DNA of 64,000 nt from Anaerorhabdus sp036641015 (lineage in GTDB: Bacteria > Bacillota_I > Bacilli_A > Erysipelotrichales > Erysipelotrichaceae). Positions 43,999 to 53,653 of this stretch are shown piece after piece. A program made the translations under genes and the position numbers. Each line of letters begins with the position of its first letter. The stretch's first letter is position 1. The DNA lies in NCBI RefSeq assembly GCF_036641015.1, contig NZ_JAVWFO010000001.1, forward strand, positions 1 through 64,000, written 5' to 3'. A model generated the notes under the pieces. That model worked only from the letters and a program-made list of their open reading frames with translations, did no database searches and was not told the DNA's origin.

Positions 43999-46101
43999 TT
44001 AATTAAGTTTTTTAATCTTTATATTATTTCTTCCACACTCTTTTACTTCATATAAAATACCATCAACATTGTAATACAAATCATCAAAGTCTATAACTTT
44101 ATCAAATATGAGTACTCCTATACTGATTGTCAACTTGTATTCTTTCTCAATTGTATCTAGATTTTTTATAAAGTTTTCACATAATTTCAAAATTTCTTCT
44201 TCGCTTCTAATAGAATCCAAATAAACCATGAATTCATCTCCGCCAAGTCGACCTGAGACGAAACTACTAAAACAGCTATTCAACAACTTACCAAATTCTT
44301 CTAATAATCTATCACCTTCAAAATGTCCTTGTGTATCATTTATAATTTTAAAGTTATCTAGATCCATAGAAATAATTGCACCACTTGATTTTTTATCTAT
44401 ATAAGACTGAACAATTTCTTTGAATGTTTGTTGATTATAAACTCCTGTTAGCTGATCATATTGAGCTAAACATTCATATTTTTTTCTTTCTTTATGCAAC
44501 TCTTTTTTCATTTGATTTGATTTATATAAGAATACAAGCAATGTACCTACAATCGCAAATGAAATTAATAAAACTAACGCAATAGATTCCATTGGATTTT
44601 GTTTGAAATAATCTATTAACGTATACTTTTCTTTATCAAGTACATTATTATAAATAATATCATTAATACGATGTTGACTGATACCACTAATTCCTTGTTC
44701 AAGTATATTCATAATTCGATAATCTTGTTTGTTGTATAGTCCTATCGCTAAATCATAATTATCATAAATTGAAGGTATAATATTAACATTAGGATAATAT
44801 GATGAATAATATTGTGCACGATACCCATCAATATATGCCTCTTTATAAACGCCACTAGAGACTTTATTAAATAAATCTTTATCTTCATAATTCACTTCAA
44901 ATGTATGATTCAAATTTAAATATCCTGACATTGCAATAACGTTACTTTTAGATACAAATCCATTTGATATTCTAACTATAGGCAATTGTACAATAGATGA
45001 TGTTAATAAGTATCCATTTTTTAATCCACTTGAATATTTTATAGGAACACCTAAAATCATATCAATAATACCATATTCAAAGTCTTCTTTAATACTTCCT
45101 AAATCATCCATTTCCACATATTCAATCTTTAATCCAGTATTTTCACTAATTAAATTCATAATATCAATTAGAATACCTTTATATTCATTAGTTGATGTAT
45201 CAAAGTATTGTAGCGGATAGTTATTTGGAATTACCCCTACACGTAACACACGTAATTCATTCACTAATTGTTTCTCTTCCATTGTTAGTGATGTAGATAA
45301 ATTTGGAGTTGAGTAGTATTTTTGATATAAACTATCCACAAAATTAGGGTCAATTATATTTAATTCACTCATTGCATCGTTAATAATTTCCATAACACTT
45401 GTTTTACTCTCAGCAGATACGAAATAATATGGAGTTTTAACCAAATTATCAACGACTTTAAATGTTGTTGATTTTGTCGTGTCACGTCCAATAATCAAAT
45501 CAACTTCACCATCAACCAAAGCATTTTTTGTTTCTTTATAAGTAGCATATTCAACTATTTCTGGAGTAATCTTATTCTTAGAACAATACTCATCTAGATA
45601 TTTTCTTTGATTTAAAGAAGTACTAATTATACCAATCTTAGTTTTTTCATTTTTTAATAATACACGTTGATTCATATCATCATTATTAGATAATGCTAAT
45701 AACGAGGTGCTTACATGTCCATAAGAAAAGTCACTATACAGGTAACCCTCATCGAATCCACTATTTTTAAGCATCCCACCAATTAAATCAATTTCGCCTT
45801 CTTTTACTTTATTTAAAACATCTAAAATTTCTGCATCAACCGAATTATAATAAATAAATTCAAAATGAACAGGCGAAAACTGTTCCAATTTTGTTAAGTA
45901 TTCATGAGTATATCCTGTAATATAATCATCGTTTAAGGCATCTGTATTATTACCTTCTTCAGTCAAAATAGCTACAGTTATTGTAGATCTTTCTACCTTA
46001 GAGAAACTTGTATTTTCAGCACTTAGTGGGTTGCATAAAGATACAAAAATAAGGCATATAAAAAGAAGTAATAATGGTTTTCTAATTCTATTTATTTTCA
46101 T
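43999..46101 (-). CDS. Membrane diguanylate cyclase with two solute-binding sensor domains
   Basis: 700 aa. Signal/anchor helix (LLLLFICLIFVSLCNPLS), two tandem extracellular type-3 solute-binding domains (about 40-260 and 285-500), one transmembrane helix (about 508-532), a short coiled segment, then a GGDEF domain with intact GRLGGDEF (about 617-624) and no RxxD inhibitory site in front. It should make c-di-GMP in response to an extracellular amino acid or similar ligand. The start ATG 46101 has AAGGAA upstream; the 11-residue extension to 46134 is rejected. Confidence 0.92.
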   Translation of the reverse strand: MKINRIRKPLLLLFICLIFVSLCNPLSAENTSFSKVERSTITVAILTEEGNNTDALNDDYITGYTHEYLTKLEQFSPVHFEFIYYNSVDAEILDVLNKVKEGEIDLIGGMLKNSGFDEGYLYSDFSYGHVSTSLLALSNNDDMNQRVLLKNEKTKIGIISTSLNQRKYLDEYCSKNKITPEIVEYATYKETKNALVDGEVDLIIGRDTTKSTTFKVVDNLVKTPYYFVSAESKTSVMEIINDAMSELNIIDPNFVDSLYQKYYSTPNLSTSLTMEEKQLVNELRVLRVGVIPNNYPLQYFDTSTNEYKGILIDIMNLISENTGLKIEYVEMDDLGSIKEDFEYGIIDMILGVPIKYSSGLKNGYLLTSSIVQLPIVRISNGFVSKSNVIAMSGYLNLNHTFEVNYEDKDLFNKVSSGVYKEAYIDGYRAQYYSSYYPNVNIIPSIYDNYDLAIGLYNKQDYRIMNILEQGISGISQHRINDIIYNNVLDKEKYTLIDYFKQNPMESIALVLLISFAIVGTLLVFLYKSNQMKKELHKERKKYECLAQYDQLTGVYNQQTFKEIVQSYIDKKSSGAIISMDLDNFKIINDTQGHFEGDRLLEEFGKLLNSCFSSFVSGRLGGDEFMVYLDSIRSEEEILKLCENFIKNLDTIEKEYKLTISIGVLIFDKVIDFDDLYYNVDGILYEVKECGRNNIKIKKLN

Positions 46102-46284
46102 ATTAGTTTCCTTTTGACGGTTATATTGTACCACAACTTACAAAAAACATTAAATAATACTGATTTTTAAATAAATATTTTATGTAACATTTAAGAACAT
46201 TTAAAAATAACTTCACCTTTTCAAAAGAGTTTTATCCATATAATTGTCAAAAAAATGTGTTTTATTCATTACCATTTCAAATAG

Positions 46285-47040
46285 TCAAATAAATATTTCA
46301 TTATGTTTTCTATCTGTACAAGTCTTTTCTATCTGTTTTGAAGCAACTTGTACTAATAATGAATTTAGTTTTTTTGCTTTAGTTGGGCAAATAGTTATAC
46401 ATCTCATACAAGTTATGCATTCATCTTTATGTAATTTTCTAGGATTTTCAGAAGAAATAGCACCCACGGGACATAATTGAGCGCATAATCGACAACTTGT
46501 ACATTTATTCGTTGTATGTGGCTTTAATGGAATACCTTTATATTCTCTATAAGGATAATTTCCTAGAAGCGAAATAATTTTATACTTTTCTTCGCCAATC
46601 CTTGATTTTAACTGCTTAGAGAAATCTAGTAATTGTAACTTATCTTCATCATCAGGTCTATTGGTTGCGAATTTATGCATAATCGAATGTTCTGCGACTG
46701 CTGCAACTGCACCTACACAAACAAATCCCTTCTCTTTTACAAAATCTTGTAATTCTTTTAGTGTATCATCATACGCTCTATTTCCATATGAAACCACAAG
46801 AATTACTTTTGTACTATTACCTATAAATTTTTCCATACGTTTTAAAGCAATCGATGGAACTCTACCTCCATATGATGGTACTCCAATAATGCATAAATCT
46901 TCTTCACCAAAACTATAATCATTTTTACAATCATGTTTACTTAAATCTATTTCATTTGTTACTACAAATTCTTTACTAATAATTTTAACAATTTTCTCCG
47001 TTGATTTTGTTGGACTAAAATATATCATATAATTGCTCAT
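46285..47040 (-). CDS. EFR1-family flavodoxin/ferredoxin fusion
   Basis: 251 aa. N-terminal flavodoxin-like domain (MIYFSPTKSTEKIV, phosphate-binding loop at 5-18; VPSYGGRVPSIAL near 54-66; VSYGNRAYDD near 83) fused to a C-terminal two-4Fe-4S ferredoxin: CTSCRLCAQLCP and CITCMRCITICP. This is the EFR1 type of flavodoxin-ferredoxin seen in anaerobic Firmicutes, acting as an intramolecular flavin to iron-sulfur electron carrier. AGAGGAG precedes the ATG. No operon partner is obvious. Confidence 0.92.
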   Translation of the reverse strand: MSNYMIYFSPTKSTEKIVKIISKEFVVTNEIDLSKHDCKNDYSFGEEDLCIIGVPSYGGRVPSIALKRMEKFIGNSTKVILVVSYGNRAYDDTLKELQDFVKEKGFVCVGAVAAVAEHSIMHKFATNRPDDEDKLQLLDFSKQLKSRIGEEKYKIISLLGNYPYREYKGIPLKPHTTNKCTSCRLCAQLCPVGAISSENPRKLHKDECITCMRCITICPTKAKKLNSLLVQVASKQIEKTCTDRKHNEIFI

Positions 47041-47208
47041 TATATTTCTCCTCTTATTGCTAAGTTATTCAACTTATCTAGCTTATTTTATTCTTTTACA
47101 ACTTATAATACAATTAATAATATTGAAAACTCTTAAAGTCATTAAAAAACCTCGTTGTAATTGCTAATATCTTACATATTACATACCAGGTATAATTTAA
47201 TTAATATT

Positions 47209-47655
47209 TTATTTGTAGTTTAATGAATTGTAAAAATCATCTATTACTTTAAATATCTCTGCTCTATCAAATGAATAATAATCAGAATCGTTACAAAATA
47301 TTCTTCCATTTTCAACTACTTCTAATCTTTGGATGACATTGTTGTCATTTGAAATATAAAAATCATAAAATGTGATTGGGTAATAAGGAAAGAAATACCC
47401 TTCAGTTGTTTCATATAAATAATACAATGATTTATCTTCAAGTAAATTTGATAGCCTTTCAATATCCTCTTCTTTTAAATATATTGATTCGGATTTTTTA
47501 TTCGCTGCTTCATCAACATAGTTTTTAATCACAATAACATTTGATGATCCTTCAAATCCTTCTTCTAAGTTAATTGATTTTGACAAATAGAAAAGAACAG
47601 AAATAATAATCAAAAAAATGAAAATAAAATATTTATGCTTAATTATATATTTCAT
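47209..47655 (-). CDS. Small membrane-anchored hypothetical protein
   Basis: 148 aa from ATG 47655 (AAGGTG upstream). One N-terminal hydrophobic segment (FIFIFLIIISVLFYL) anchors a short extracytoplasmic domain rich in Tyr and acidic residues. It resembles no family I know. The lipoprotein gene just upstream on the same strand ends 22 bases before it, and both are short exported proteins, so they may act together. Confidence 0.65.
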   Translation of the reverse strand: MKYIIKHKYFIFIFLIIISVLFYLSKSINLEEGFEGSSNVIVIKNYVDEAANKKSESIYLKEEDIERLSNLLEDKSLYYLYETTEGYFFPYYPITFYDFYISNDNNVIQRLEVVENGRIFCNDSDYYSFDRAEIFKVIDDFYNSLNYK

Positions 47656-47677
47656 AATTGACACACCTTTCATAATA

Positions 47678-48241
47678 TTATCTAAACCAAACTAGTCTCA
47701 ATATATTCATCTTTGCTTGGTTTTTTAAATCTGTGTATTCTTTTAAACTAGTAGCATCTAATTTTGGATTCTTAGCTTCAAATGGTATAACAAAGTAATC
47801 ATTTTGTATAGAAGGACTATCTAAACTATTAATTTGAACATTAGTATCGTTAAAATCTATCGGGTAAATATCCCAACCATAAAATAATTCTGAACATTTA
47901 TCATCTTTACAATCTTTTGGCAGATAGCTTATGGTTAGACTTATATATTCTTGATTTTTATATTCTATAATGCTTGGTTTCTTTACTTTTAAAGACTTTG
48001 GCAAATCTAAATTCAAAGTTATTTTGAACTCATCTTCAAATAATGAGAAATGCCTCTTATTATCCAAATCATAATAATTTAAATCAATACTTTTTGTATT
48101 CTGTTTAAATTCGTCAACTAGTATAGAAAGATTATCAAATGGAATACTGGTAGTTGTTTTCTTAGATTCAATCACATTTCTATTAACGTTACATCCACTG
48201 ATAAAGATTAGTGTAAGAGCTAGCATTATAATTTTTTTCAT
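47678..48241 (-). CDS. Hypothetical lipoprotein
   Basis: 187 aa from ATG 48241 (GGAG upstream). N-terminus MKKIIMLALTLIFISGC has a lipobox (ISGC, Cys17). The rest is a beta-rich extracytoplasmic domain with one CKDDKC pair. Family not recognised. It precedes the small membrane protein gene. The frame extends upstream to 48286 but without a ribosome binding site. Confidence 0.7.
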   Translation of the reverse strand: MKKIIMLALTLIFISGCNVNRNVIESKKTTTSIPFDNLSILVDEFKQNTKSIDLNYYDLDNKRHFSLFEDEFKITLNLDLPKSLKVKKPSIIEYKNQEYISLTISYLPKDCKDDKCSELFYGWDIYPIDFNDTNVQINSLDSPSIQNDYFVIPFEAKNPKLDATSLKEYTDLKNQAKMNILRLVWFR

Positions 48242-48393
48242 AGTATCTCCAGTCTCGTTTAACTTTTTACTTATTTTTATCACCATGATTTTAAATAAAC
48301 AATAGCTTTGTGATAATATGCCATTTAAGCGTGATAAATGGTAAGTTTTATTTGAAAATCACATTATAATATCATCTTTAAAATACAAAATAA

Positions 48394-48431
48394 AACAACG
48401 AATTACAAGACTCATTGTCTAACCCGTTGTT
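48394..48431 (-). terminator. DyP gene terminator
   Basis: AACAACG (48394-48400) and CGTTGTT (48425-48431) with an inner helix, followed on the minus strand by TTATTTTG. It is similar in its arms to the hairpin at 50727-50750. Confidence 0.65.
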
Positions 48432-48484
48432 TTATTGTCTAAGTGGTAACAATTTTAACTGATTTTATATAAATTGTATGTTTA

Positions 48485-49435
48485 TTAGTGAATATCGCCA
48501 GATGCGATTTTATCTATTTGTTCAAAACTTGGTACAAAAAACAAATTACCTGTTATAGGATTAAAATAATCTAAAATACTATCATATTCATTATTATCCT
48601 TCCCCTCAAACATGTGTTTCAACATTTGAAGAGTAATAGAAAAGTCTTTTGAATATCCTAAGAAATAACTTCCAAATATGCTTTTAGAAGCTTCTGCAAA
48701 AGCAATATTAGCTCTCATAATTTTCACTTCCTCTCCCAAAACATCATGCGCCTTAGAAATTTCAGTGTGTGCATTACTAGGCTTTTTATCTTCAGATAAT
48801 TCCAAATCTGTATCTTTATATCTACCAACAACTAATTCTTGTTTTTCAACAGATAATGAATCCCATAGATCCAAGTCAAAAATATACTTTTGAGCCATAA
48901 CATATGTACCTCCAAAGTAAGGGTCTTCATGATTATCAATATAAACAACTTCTTTGGCTTCTTCTATATCGGGATTCTCTGTTCCATCAACAAATCCAAA
49001 TATAGCTCTACCATCACGAAAACGGAAGCCATGAGTTTCATCAACAGAATCTATTACATTTTTTAATAATTTATGTATAATAAGCATCATTTCATAACAT
49101 ACATCCATTTTATCTGCACTTATATGAAAGAATAAATCACCATCTGTACTAACCGCTGTTTTGTTCTTTCCTTTTATATCATTAAACTGTTTTAGATCTT
49201 TTGGTTTTTCACTATTTGGAAATAATCTACCCCATGCATTAGAACCAATACCCATTACAAATTTAAAATTATCAAAAGGAAACCTTATTTTCATACTATT
49301 AAGTGTTGGATGAAGTCTACCACAAAAATCTTTAAACACTTCTAAAACTTCATTAGTATCTACATCATTTTTAAAATTTACAGTACATAGAATTGTATTC
49401 TGTGCTTGTTCTGGGATAACATCTTGATATTTCAT
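48485..49435 (-). CDS. DyP-type heme peroxidase
   Basis: 316-aa dye-decolourising peroxidase. The family motif GxxDG appears as GFVDGTENP (about 170-178) with the distal Asp; the heme-ligating His is probably in SNAHTEISKAHD (about 222-233); and the heme-edge Arg lies in the C-terminal part near MRANIAF. There is no Tat signal, so it is a cytoplasmic B-type enzyme. It would reduce peroxides; its physiological donor is unknown. GGAGG precedes the ATG. No encapsulin or iron-uptake gene is adjacent. Confidence 0.93.
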   Translation of the reverse strand: MKYQDVIPEQAQNTILCTVNFKNDVDTNEVLEVFKDFCGRLHPTLNSMKIRFPFDNFKFVMGIGSNAWGRLFPNSEKPKDLKQFNDIKGKNKTAVSTDGDLFFHISADKMDVCYEMMLIIHKLLKNVIDSVDETHGFRFRDGRAIFGFVDGTENPDIEEAKEVVYIDNHEDPYFGGTYVMAQKYIFDLDLWDSLSVEKQELVVGRYKDTDLELSEDKKPSNAHTEISKAHDVLGEEVKIMRANIAFAEASKSIFGSYFLGYSKDFSITLQMLKHMFEGKDNNEYDSILDYFNPITGNLFFVPSFEQIDKIASGDIH

Positions 49436-49621
49436 ATTTAATCCTCCATATAAAATATATTATTAGCTTTATCAAATTACTTTTCAATGAATATGCATTA
49501 TTTATTTTGTTTATAATTACACATTACAAATAAAAACATAAATGATTATCTATATAGTAATACATCCATCACTAACATTTTAGTATTTTAAATTTTTTTA
49601 ATTAACATTTGATAGATACAG

Positions 49622-50131
49622 CTACTTAAAATATTTATAAAACAAATCTGATACTTGTTTAGGTTTGAAAACAACTGCTAAATAATTTTTCCTATTCAAA
49701 ATCACTGAATTTTTACCATCATTATAAATTGCTATTTTAGCATAATCTCCTTGTGTATTTATCATGATTATCTCTATTGAATCCAATGGTAATTTGTGGA
49801 TTTCTTGATCAATCAAAGGATAAAAATTAATTACATAGCTACTATCCAGGTCTTGCAAAACATTTCTTACAGACTCTTTATTTAAACTCAAATCTTCACA
49901 ATTAGTCGCAGATACCGTATAATCACACTTAATTAACGTAACATTGGAAACGTTTGATACCAGATTCCCTATACTGTTCAAATTCATAAATAAGTATATT
50001 GAAATAAACACTAAAATAAGTGCTAAGACTTTTGAATAGATATTGCTATGAAATCGAAAATATCCTAGTATTGATGTTAATAGATTAAACTTCACTACCT
50101 CTCCTCGCCTTCTCTTGTCATTATTTTTCAT
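49622..50131 (-). CDS. Hypothetical single-span membrane protein
   Basis: 169 aa. One hydrophobic helix at about 34-50 (VLALILVFISIYLFMNL), then an extracytoplasmic domain with a Cys pair (CDYTVSATNC). GGAGG sits 3 bases before ATG 50131; a GTG at 50095 with AGGAG upstream is an alternative start giving 157 aa. No family recognised. It lies next to the decayed agr-like locus and may belong to the same accessory patch. Confidence 0.5.
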   Translation of the reverse strand: MKNNDKRRRGEVVKFNLLTSILGYFRFHSNIYSKVLALILVFISIYLFMNLNSIGNLVSNVSNVTLIKCDYTVSATNCEDLSLNKESVRNVLQDLDSSYVINFYPLIDQEIHKLPLDSIEIIMINTQGDYAKIAIYNDGKNSVILNRKNYLAVVFKPKQVSDLFYKYFK

Positions 50132-50605
50132 TTTCCTCCAAATCAGCAGTAGTTGTTTTCTTGCTGCTGTTTCATTTCGAACATATGTGACTTTTATTTT
50201 AATTTTCTATATTTTATTCTTTTACAGCAATATTGAAATTATTATAACTACCGAATTCTTTTCAATTGTTTCCAATACTTTGCAATTGTATGTCAATCCA
50301 AATACTGACTATTTCTATACAATATAATCACTATTAACAATATATTGAGAGTCACTCTCAGCTTATTCGTTTGTTTATCATTAAACTTAAATTCAATTTG
50401 TTCTATTAAATATACTGGTTCTTTAATCCATAAGTATAAAAACGAAAAATATAGAGATTTGGAAATTAATTGATAGGTATTTATAAAACAATAATCCACT
50501 AAAATGTAATAAATAGGATATTAAGTTACACATCGATAATTTTTATGCATGATGGATGTAGAGGATCCATTGAAGATATTCATTGAAGAATACCTCAATG
50601 TAATA

Positions 50606-50695
50606 TCAAACTGCATCAACATCTACTTCATCTCTATATCCTTTATTAAAAAAATACTTACCGATCTTTGTTCCTAAACTTTCTATCATTCCCAT
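50606..50695 (-). CDS. Possible 29-aa peptide
   Basis: A short frame on the minus strand begins MGMIESLGTKIGKYF and ends DEVDVDAV. The amphipathic start and acidic end recall the layout of AgrD-type pheromone precursors, and it lies just past a kinase of the agr kind, but it has no cysteine or serine ring residue, a weak ribosome binding site (AGGTAATGG), and follows a terminator. Chance occurrence is quite possible. Confidence 0.18.
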   Translation of the reverse strand: MGMIESLGTKIGKYFFNKGYRDEVDVDAV

Positions 50696-50726
50696 TCCAT
50701 TACCTACTTACAAGATAAATAAAAAA

Positions 50727-50750
50727 ACAACGAATTTCAATATCCGTTGT
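50727..50750 (-). terminator. Terminator of the agr-like operon
   Basis: ACAACG (50727-50732) and CGTTGT (50745-50750) form the stem; on the minus strand TTTTTTATTT follows. It lies 4 bases after the kinase stop codon. Confidence 0.65.
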
Positions 50751-50753
50751 CTA

Positions 50754-52009
50754 TCACGTCTTTTCGTTGTCTATCTCGTATGGTTTTCTTAGAAAAAGTG
50801 ATACTTTGAATTGTAAATCTTGCTCAATCACAATTTCACCATTATATTTTTTAACGATTGTATCTACTATTGTTAATCCAATTCCATGTTCACCAGGATT
50901 CATTTTCTCAGTAACCAAATTCTTGTGTTGCTTAATATCATTCACTACACTGATTATTATATTATTATTCACATCTTTAATCTTTAGAGTGATATTTTGT
51001 CTGTTATTATGATTACGTTTCAACTCATCAATAGAATTATCTAGCAAATTAGAAATTATAGTACAACAATCGAATTCAATATCTTGATTTATTTGAAGTG
51101 TCTCAATTGATAGTCAAAATAAATATCTTTTTGTGAATTCTTTTTGAAATTAAGTAAAGCGTTTAAATACTGATATTCAGTAAATATTGTAGTATCTATA
51201 ACAGATATTTCTCCAATAATTTTAGATATAAATGCTATTGATTCTTTGGTTTTATCCGCTTTTATTAAGCATTCAACTGTTCCTAAATTACTAATCATAT
51301 CATGCTTTATTTTTCTTATTTCCTTAGCTTTTTCTAGTTGTGAAGTATGCTGTTCATTCGTATATTCAACAATTTTAGTAATCATTTTTAGCTTATCATT
51401 TTCTATTTCAGTGATATATTGTTTCTTTACAATTATGAAAATACTCAATCCAACAATCATCGAGGAAACAAGAATAATATTATAATAGTCATTACTTCCA
51501 AATATATAGTACCCTTGTAGTAGTAATAACATCAAAATCAACAATGGTAGCATAATATAAAACATCTTGCTCATTGATTTAACACCATACTTTTCAATGA
51601 ATTTTTTTACATATTTTGCAAATAAATAAAATGTAATAAATCTTACTACATGAATAGTAATGGCGTAAGTAACGAAGTCAAATTGAATTATTTCAATATA
51701 TTGTGCCAACAATAGTATTCCAACTGCTCCAATAATAGATATCACATTTAACAAAAATATTAAGATAATTTCATTAGAGGTCATCATTTTAAAGCATAAA
51801 TAGATCATTATAATGTCTATTATAAATAGTAAGAATTCAATATTAAAAGCATATAAGTTTGACATATTTGAAATGATATAATTTAATATTCCAAACAAAA
51901 GTATTAATGGAATTGTTATATAAATTTTCCTACTCCTTGATTTGTTAACAAAATAAAAGAATAAGAAAATTTCAACATAATCCAGTATACTAAATAGAAT
52001 TTCCATCAT
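50754..52009 (-). pseudogene. Frameshifted AgrC-like sensor histidine kinase
   Basis: A GHKL sensor kinase of the AgrC/FsrC/BlpH kind, broken in two. The first part (51089-52009, 306 codons) has six or seven membrane helices then KIKHDMISNLGTVECL (phospho-accepting His) and stops after QLRHFK. The rest continues in another frame: INQDIEF..NLLDNSIDEL (N box) and GEHGIGLTIVDTIVKKYNGEI (G box), to 50754. A one-base shift between about 51096 and 51115 would join them into about 415 residues. Start overlaps the regulator stop (ATGA). Sequencing error cannot be excluded, but the regulator is also broken. Confidence 0.85.
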
Positions 52010-52660
52010 ATCGCCACTCTTTTTAAGTATTCTTTCTTAAAGCTATGTAGATAATCTCGACTAATTGTATCTTTAATACCATTTTCAAGAAGTATCAAAT
52101 TATCTGAGAATGATACCAAGCGAAGTATATTAATCATTGTTGATTTATTAATATATATTAAATATCCATATGATTTATCATATATATTTGATAAAGTATT
52201 TTGATAAATTTGAATCTTATTTTTGTTTGTTGATATATATATTTTCCTGTTTTCCTTAGAAACCTTCAAGATATTGAGTAATTCAACATCAACCTCACCT
52301 ACTTCAGTAACTAAATGAATAGTTTTTACCTCCTTTGTTCGCTCTATAAAATTTATCAAATCATCAGTTGTTTTTTGAATATCATTTCCCTTAAGTAAAT
52401 AACCTAACACTTTTTCTCCAAACGCTTCAAATACTCTATCTGAAATAGATGTTAAAAATATGATTTTAGTATTCTTAACTTTCATTGATTTTGATATTTT
52501 GATGCCATCAATACCTGGTAATTCAATATCTAAAATAATTAAATCAAAACATTGAGTTGTCTTCAAAACACTCGATATTTATCCCAATATTTCTATTCAC
52601 TAATGCATTTATTAACAAAGTTGAATATTCTTTACTATCTTCTACAAGAGCAATCTTCAT
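52006..52660 (-). pseudogene. Frameshifted AgrA-like LytTR response regulator
   Basis: The start ATG 52660 (GGGAG upstream) opens MKIALVEDSKEYST, a receiver N-terminus with the acidic pair, but this frame stops at 52544 after ECFEDNSMF. The remainder (CFDLIILDIELPGIDGIKI with the phospho-acceptor Asp, then a LytTR DNA-binding domain to 52006) is in another frame. Between the two parts the usual 10-13 residues after F are shortened, so a small deletion with frameshift around 52555 is likely. It would be the partner of the broken kinase next to it. Confidence 0.85.
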
Positions 52661-52747
52661 ATTATTCTCCCAATATATGCTCATTATATCAAAATAACTA
52701 TTTATATACCATCTGCCCATGTATTATTATTCATATACAATTATTGA

Positions 52748-52919
52748 ATAGCTACACATGTACCAATGTTGATTAATTCAGAAGTTGACATATTCACCAC
52801 TGCAGAGCGACTAGGTCACTCTAAACAAATGGTTGAAATTTCTATGGTAACTTGTTTCCATGTAAAAAGAAAGAGATACTTAATGTACTCAATAACGTTA
52901 AAATCACTTCTCTAGCCTA
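52748..52919 (+). pseudogene. Tyrosine recombinase (phage integrase) C-terminal remnant
   Basis: Reading the plus strand, ATHVPMLINSEVDIFTTAERLGHSKQMVE is the H...LLI-GVDI--V-ERLGHS block of tyrosine recombinases, then after a one-base shift at about 52842 YGNLFPCKKKEILNVLNN follows, with the nucleophile tyrosine. No upstream catalytic domain or start is present (an in-frame stop precedes it). A decayed piece of a mobile element. The terminator at 52900-52943 immediately overlaps its end. Confidence 0.75.
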
Positions 52920-52943
52920 ATAGCTGGCTTAAGAAGTGATTTT
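52900..52943. terminator. Strong bidirectional hairpin terminator
   Basis: AAAATCACTTCT (52900-52911) pairs perfectly with AGAAGTGATTTT (52932-52943), with an inner GCC/GGC pair set. T tracts on both sides suit termination from the recombinase remnant and from the gene at 52973. Confidence 0.75.
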
Positions 52944-52972
52944 TCAATTCATTAATATGCTAAATTGAAATT

Positions 52973-53422
52973 TTACCTAGTATATTGGAGAATTATTTTA
53001 ATCGCTCTTTGCCTATCTTTATAAATTAATTTCTGCATACTATCGTCATATATTCGGTTAAAACTTTCTAGCGTATTAAGAATAATATCTATTAGTTCTG
53101 GTTTATATTTAGCAATCACAATCACATCTTGAATACATTGTCTTGCTGTAATTGGCTTTTCATCTTCAATATGTTCTAGCCATTTTTCAATAATGGAATT
53201 CACCTTATTGTCCTTATCCCATTTTGCATTATAGGCAATCAATCGTAATCCTCTTGTGCGAATAAAAGAATTTTCTTTATTGTTCATCATATCAACAAAC
53301 TTGTCAAAATACATATATAAATCATTACTATGTTCACATATTAATAACAATTCTTTCAATGCGTTATATGCGTGCTTGTTATCTGAGCAAATTAACATTT
53401 CAATTTGTGTTTCATAATTCAT
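52973..53422 (-). CDS. HEAT-repeat-like small protein
   Basis: 149 aa, mostly helical, soluble, with pairs of antiparallel helices typical of HEAT-like repeats (NALKELLLICEHSNDLYMYFDKFVDM; RTRGLRLIAYNAKWD; ARQCIQDVIVIAKYKPELIDIILNTLESF). I recall similar short HEAT-like proteins annotated in Clostridia, without known function. AAAGGAG precedes the ATG. It stands alone between the recombinase remnant and tRNA-Arg. Confidence 0.6.
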   Translation of the reverse strand: MNYETQIEMLICSDNKHAYNALKELLLICEHSNDLYMYFDKFVDMMNNKENSFIRTRGLRLIAYNAKWDKDNKVNSIIEKWLEHIEDEKPITARQCIQDVIVIAKYKPELIDIILNTLESFNRIYDDSMQKLIYKDRQRAIKIILQYTR

Positions 53423-53653
53423 ATATTAACTCCTTTCAAGTTTGTTAATATTATACCATTATCTAAAAGTTAAACTGACACTTTTTAACTCAAAAATCTC
53501 TGAATTGTGCCAATAAATTAAAAACATATCAGAATCGTATCAAGAATTTCTAGGTTAGTTATATAAAAAACCTTTAAACATTGCCAACTGCACACATTAA
53601 AAATAAAGTCTAGAAAATAAAATCATATCAAATCCGTTTTTTCATGAAAAAAA

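Larger units (their letters stand above)
50132..50753. other. Gene-poor stretch beside the decayed agr-like locus
   Basis: About 620 AT-rich bases with no convincing protein-length gene. It holds a terminator (50727-50750) and a possible 29-codon peptide (50606-50695). A 68-codon frame at 50293-50499 has no ribosome binding site and no family resemblance. It is probably residue of lost genes. Confidence 0.45.

Noticed and set aside
48485..49435. DyP peroxidase as cargo of an encapsulin nanocompartment
   Set aside because: No encapsulin-like shell gene lies nearby and the C-terminus lacks an obvious cargo-loading extension.
50293..50499. A 68-codon minus-strand frame with hydrophobic stretches beside the agr-like locus
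   Set aside because: It has no ribosome binding site, no recognisable family and the AT-rich base composition makes such frames likely by chance.
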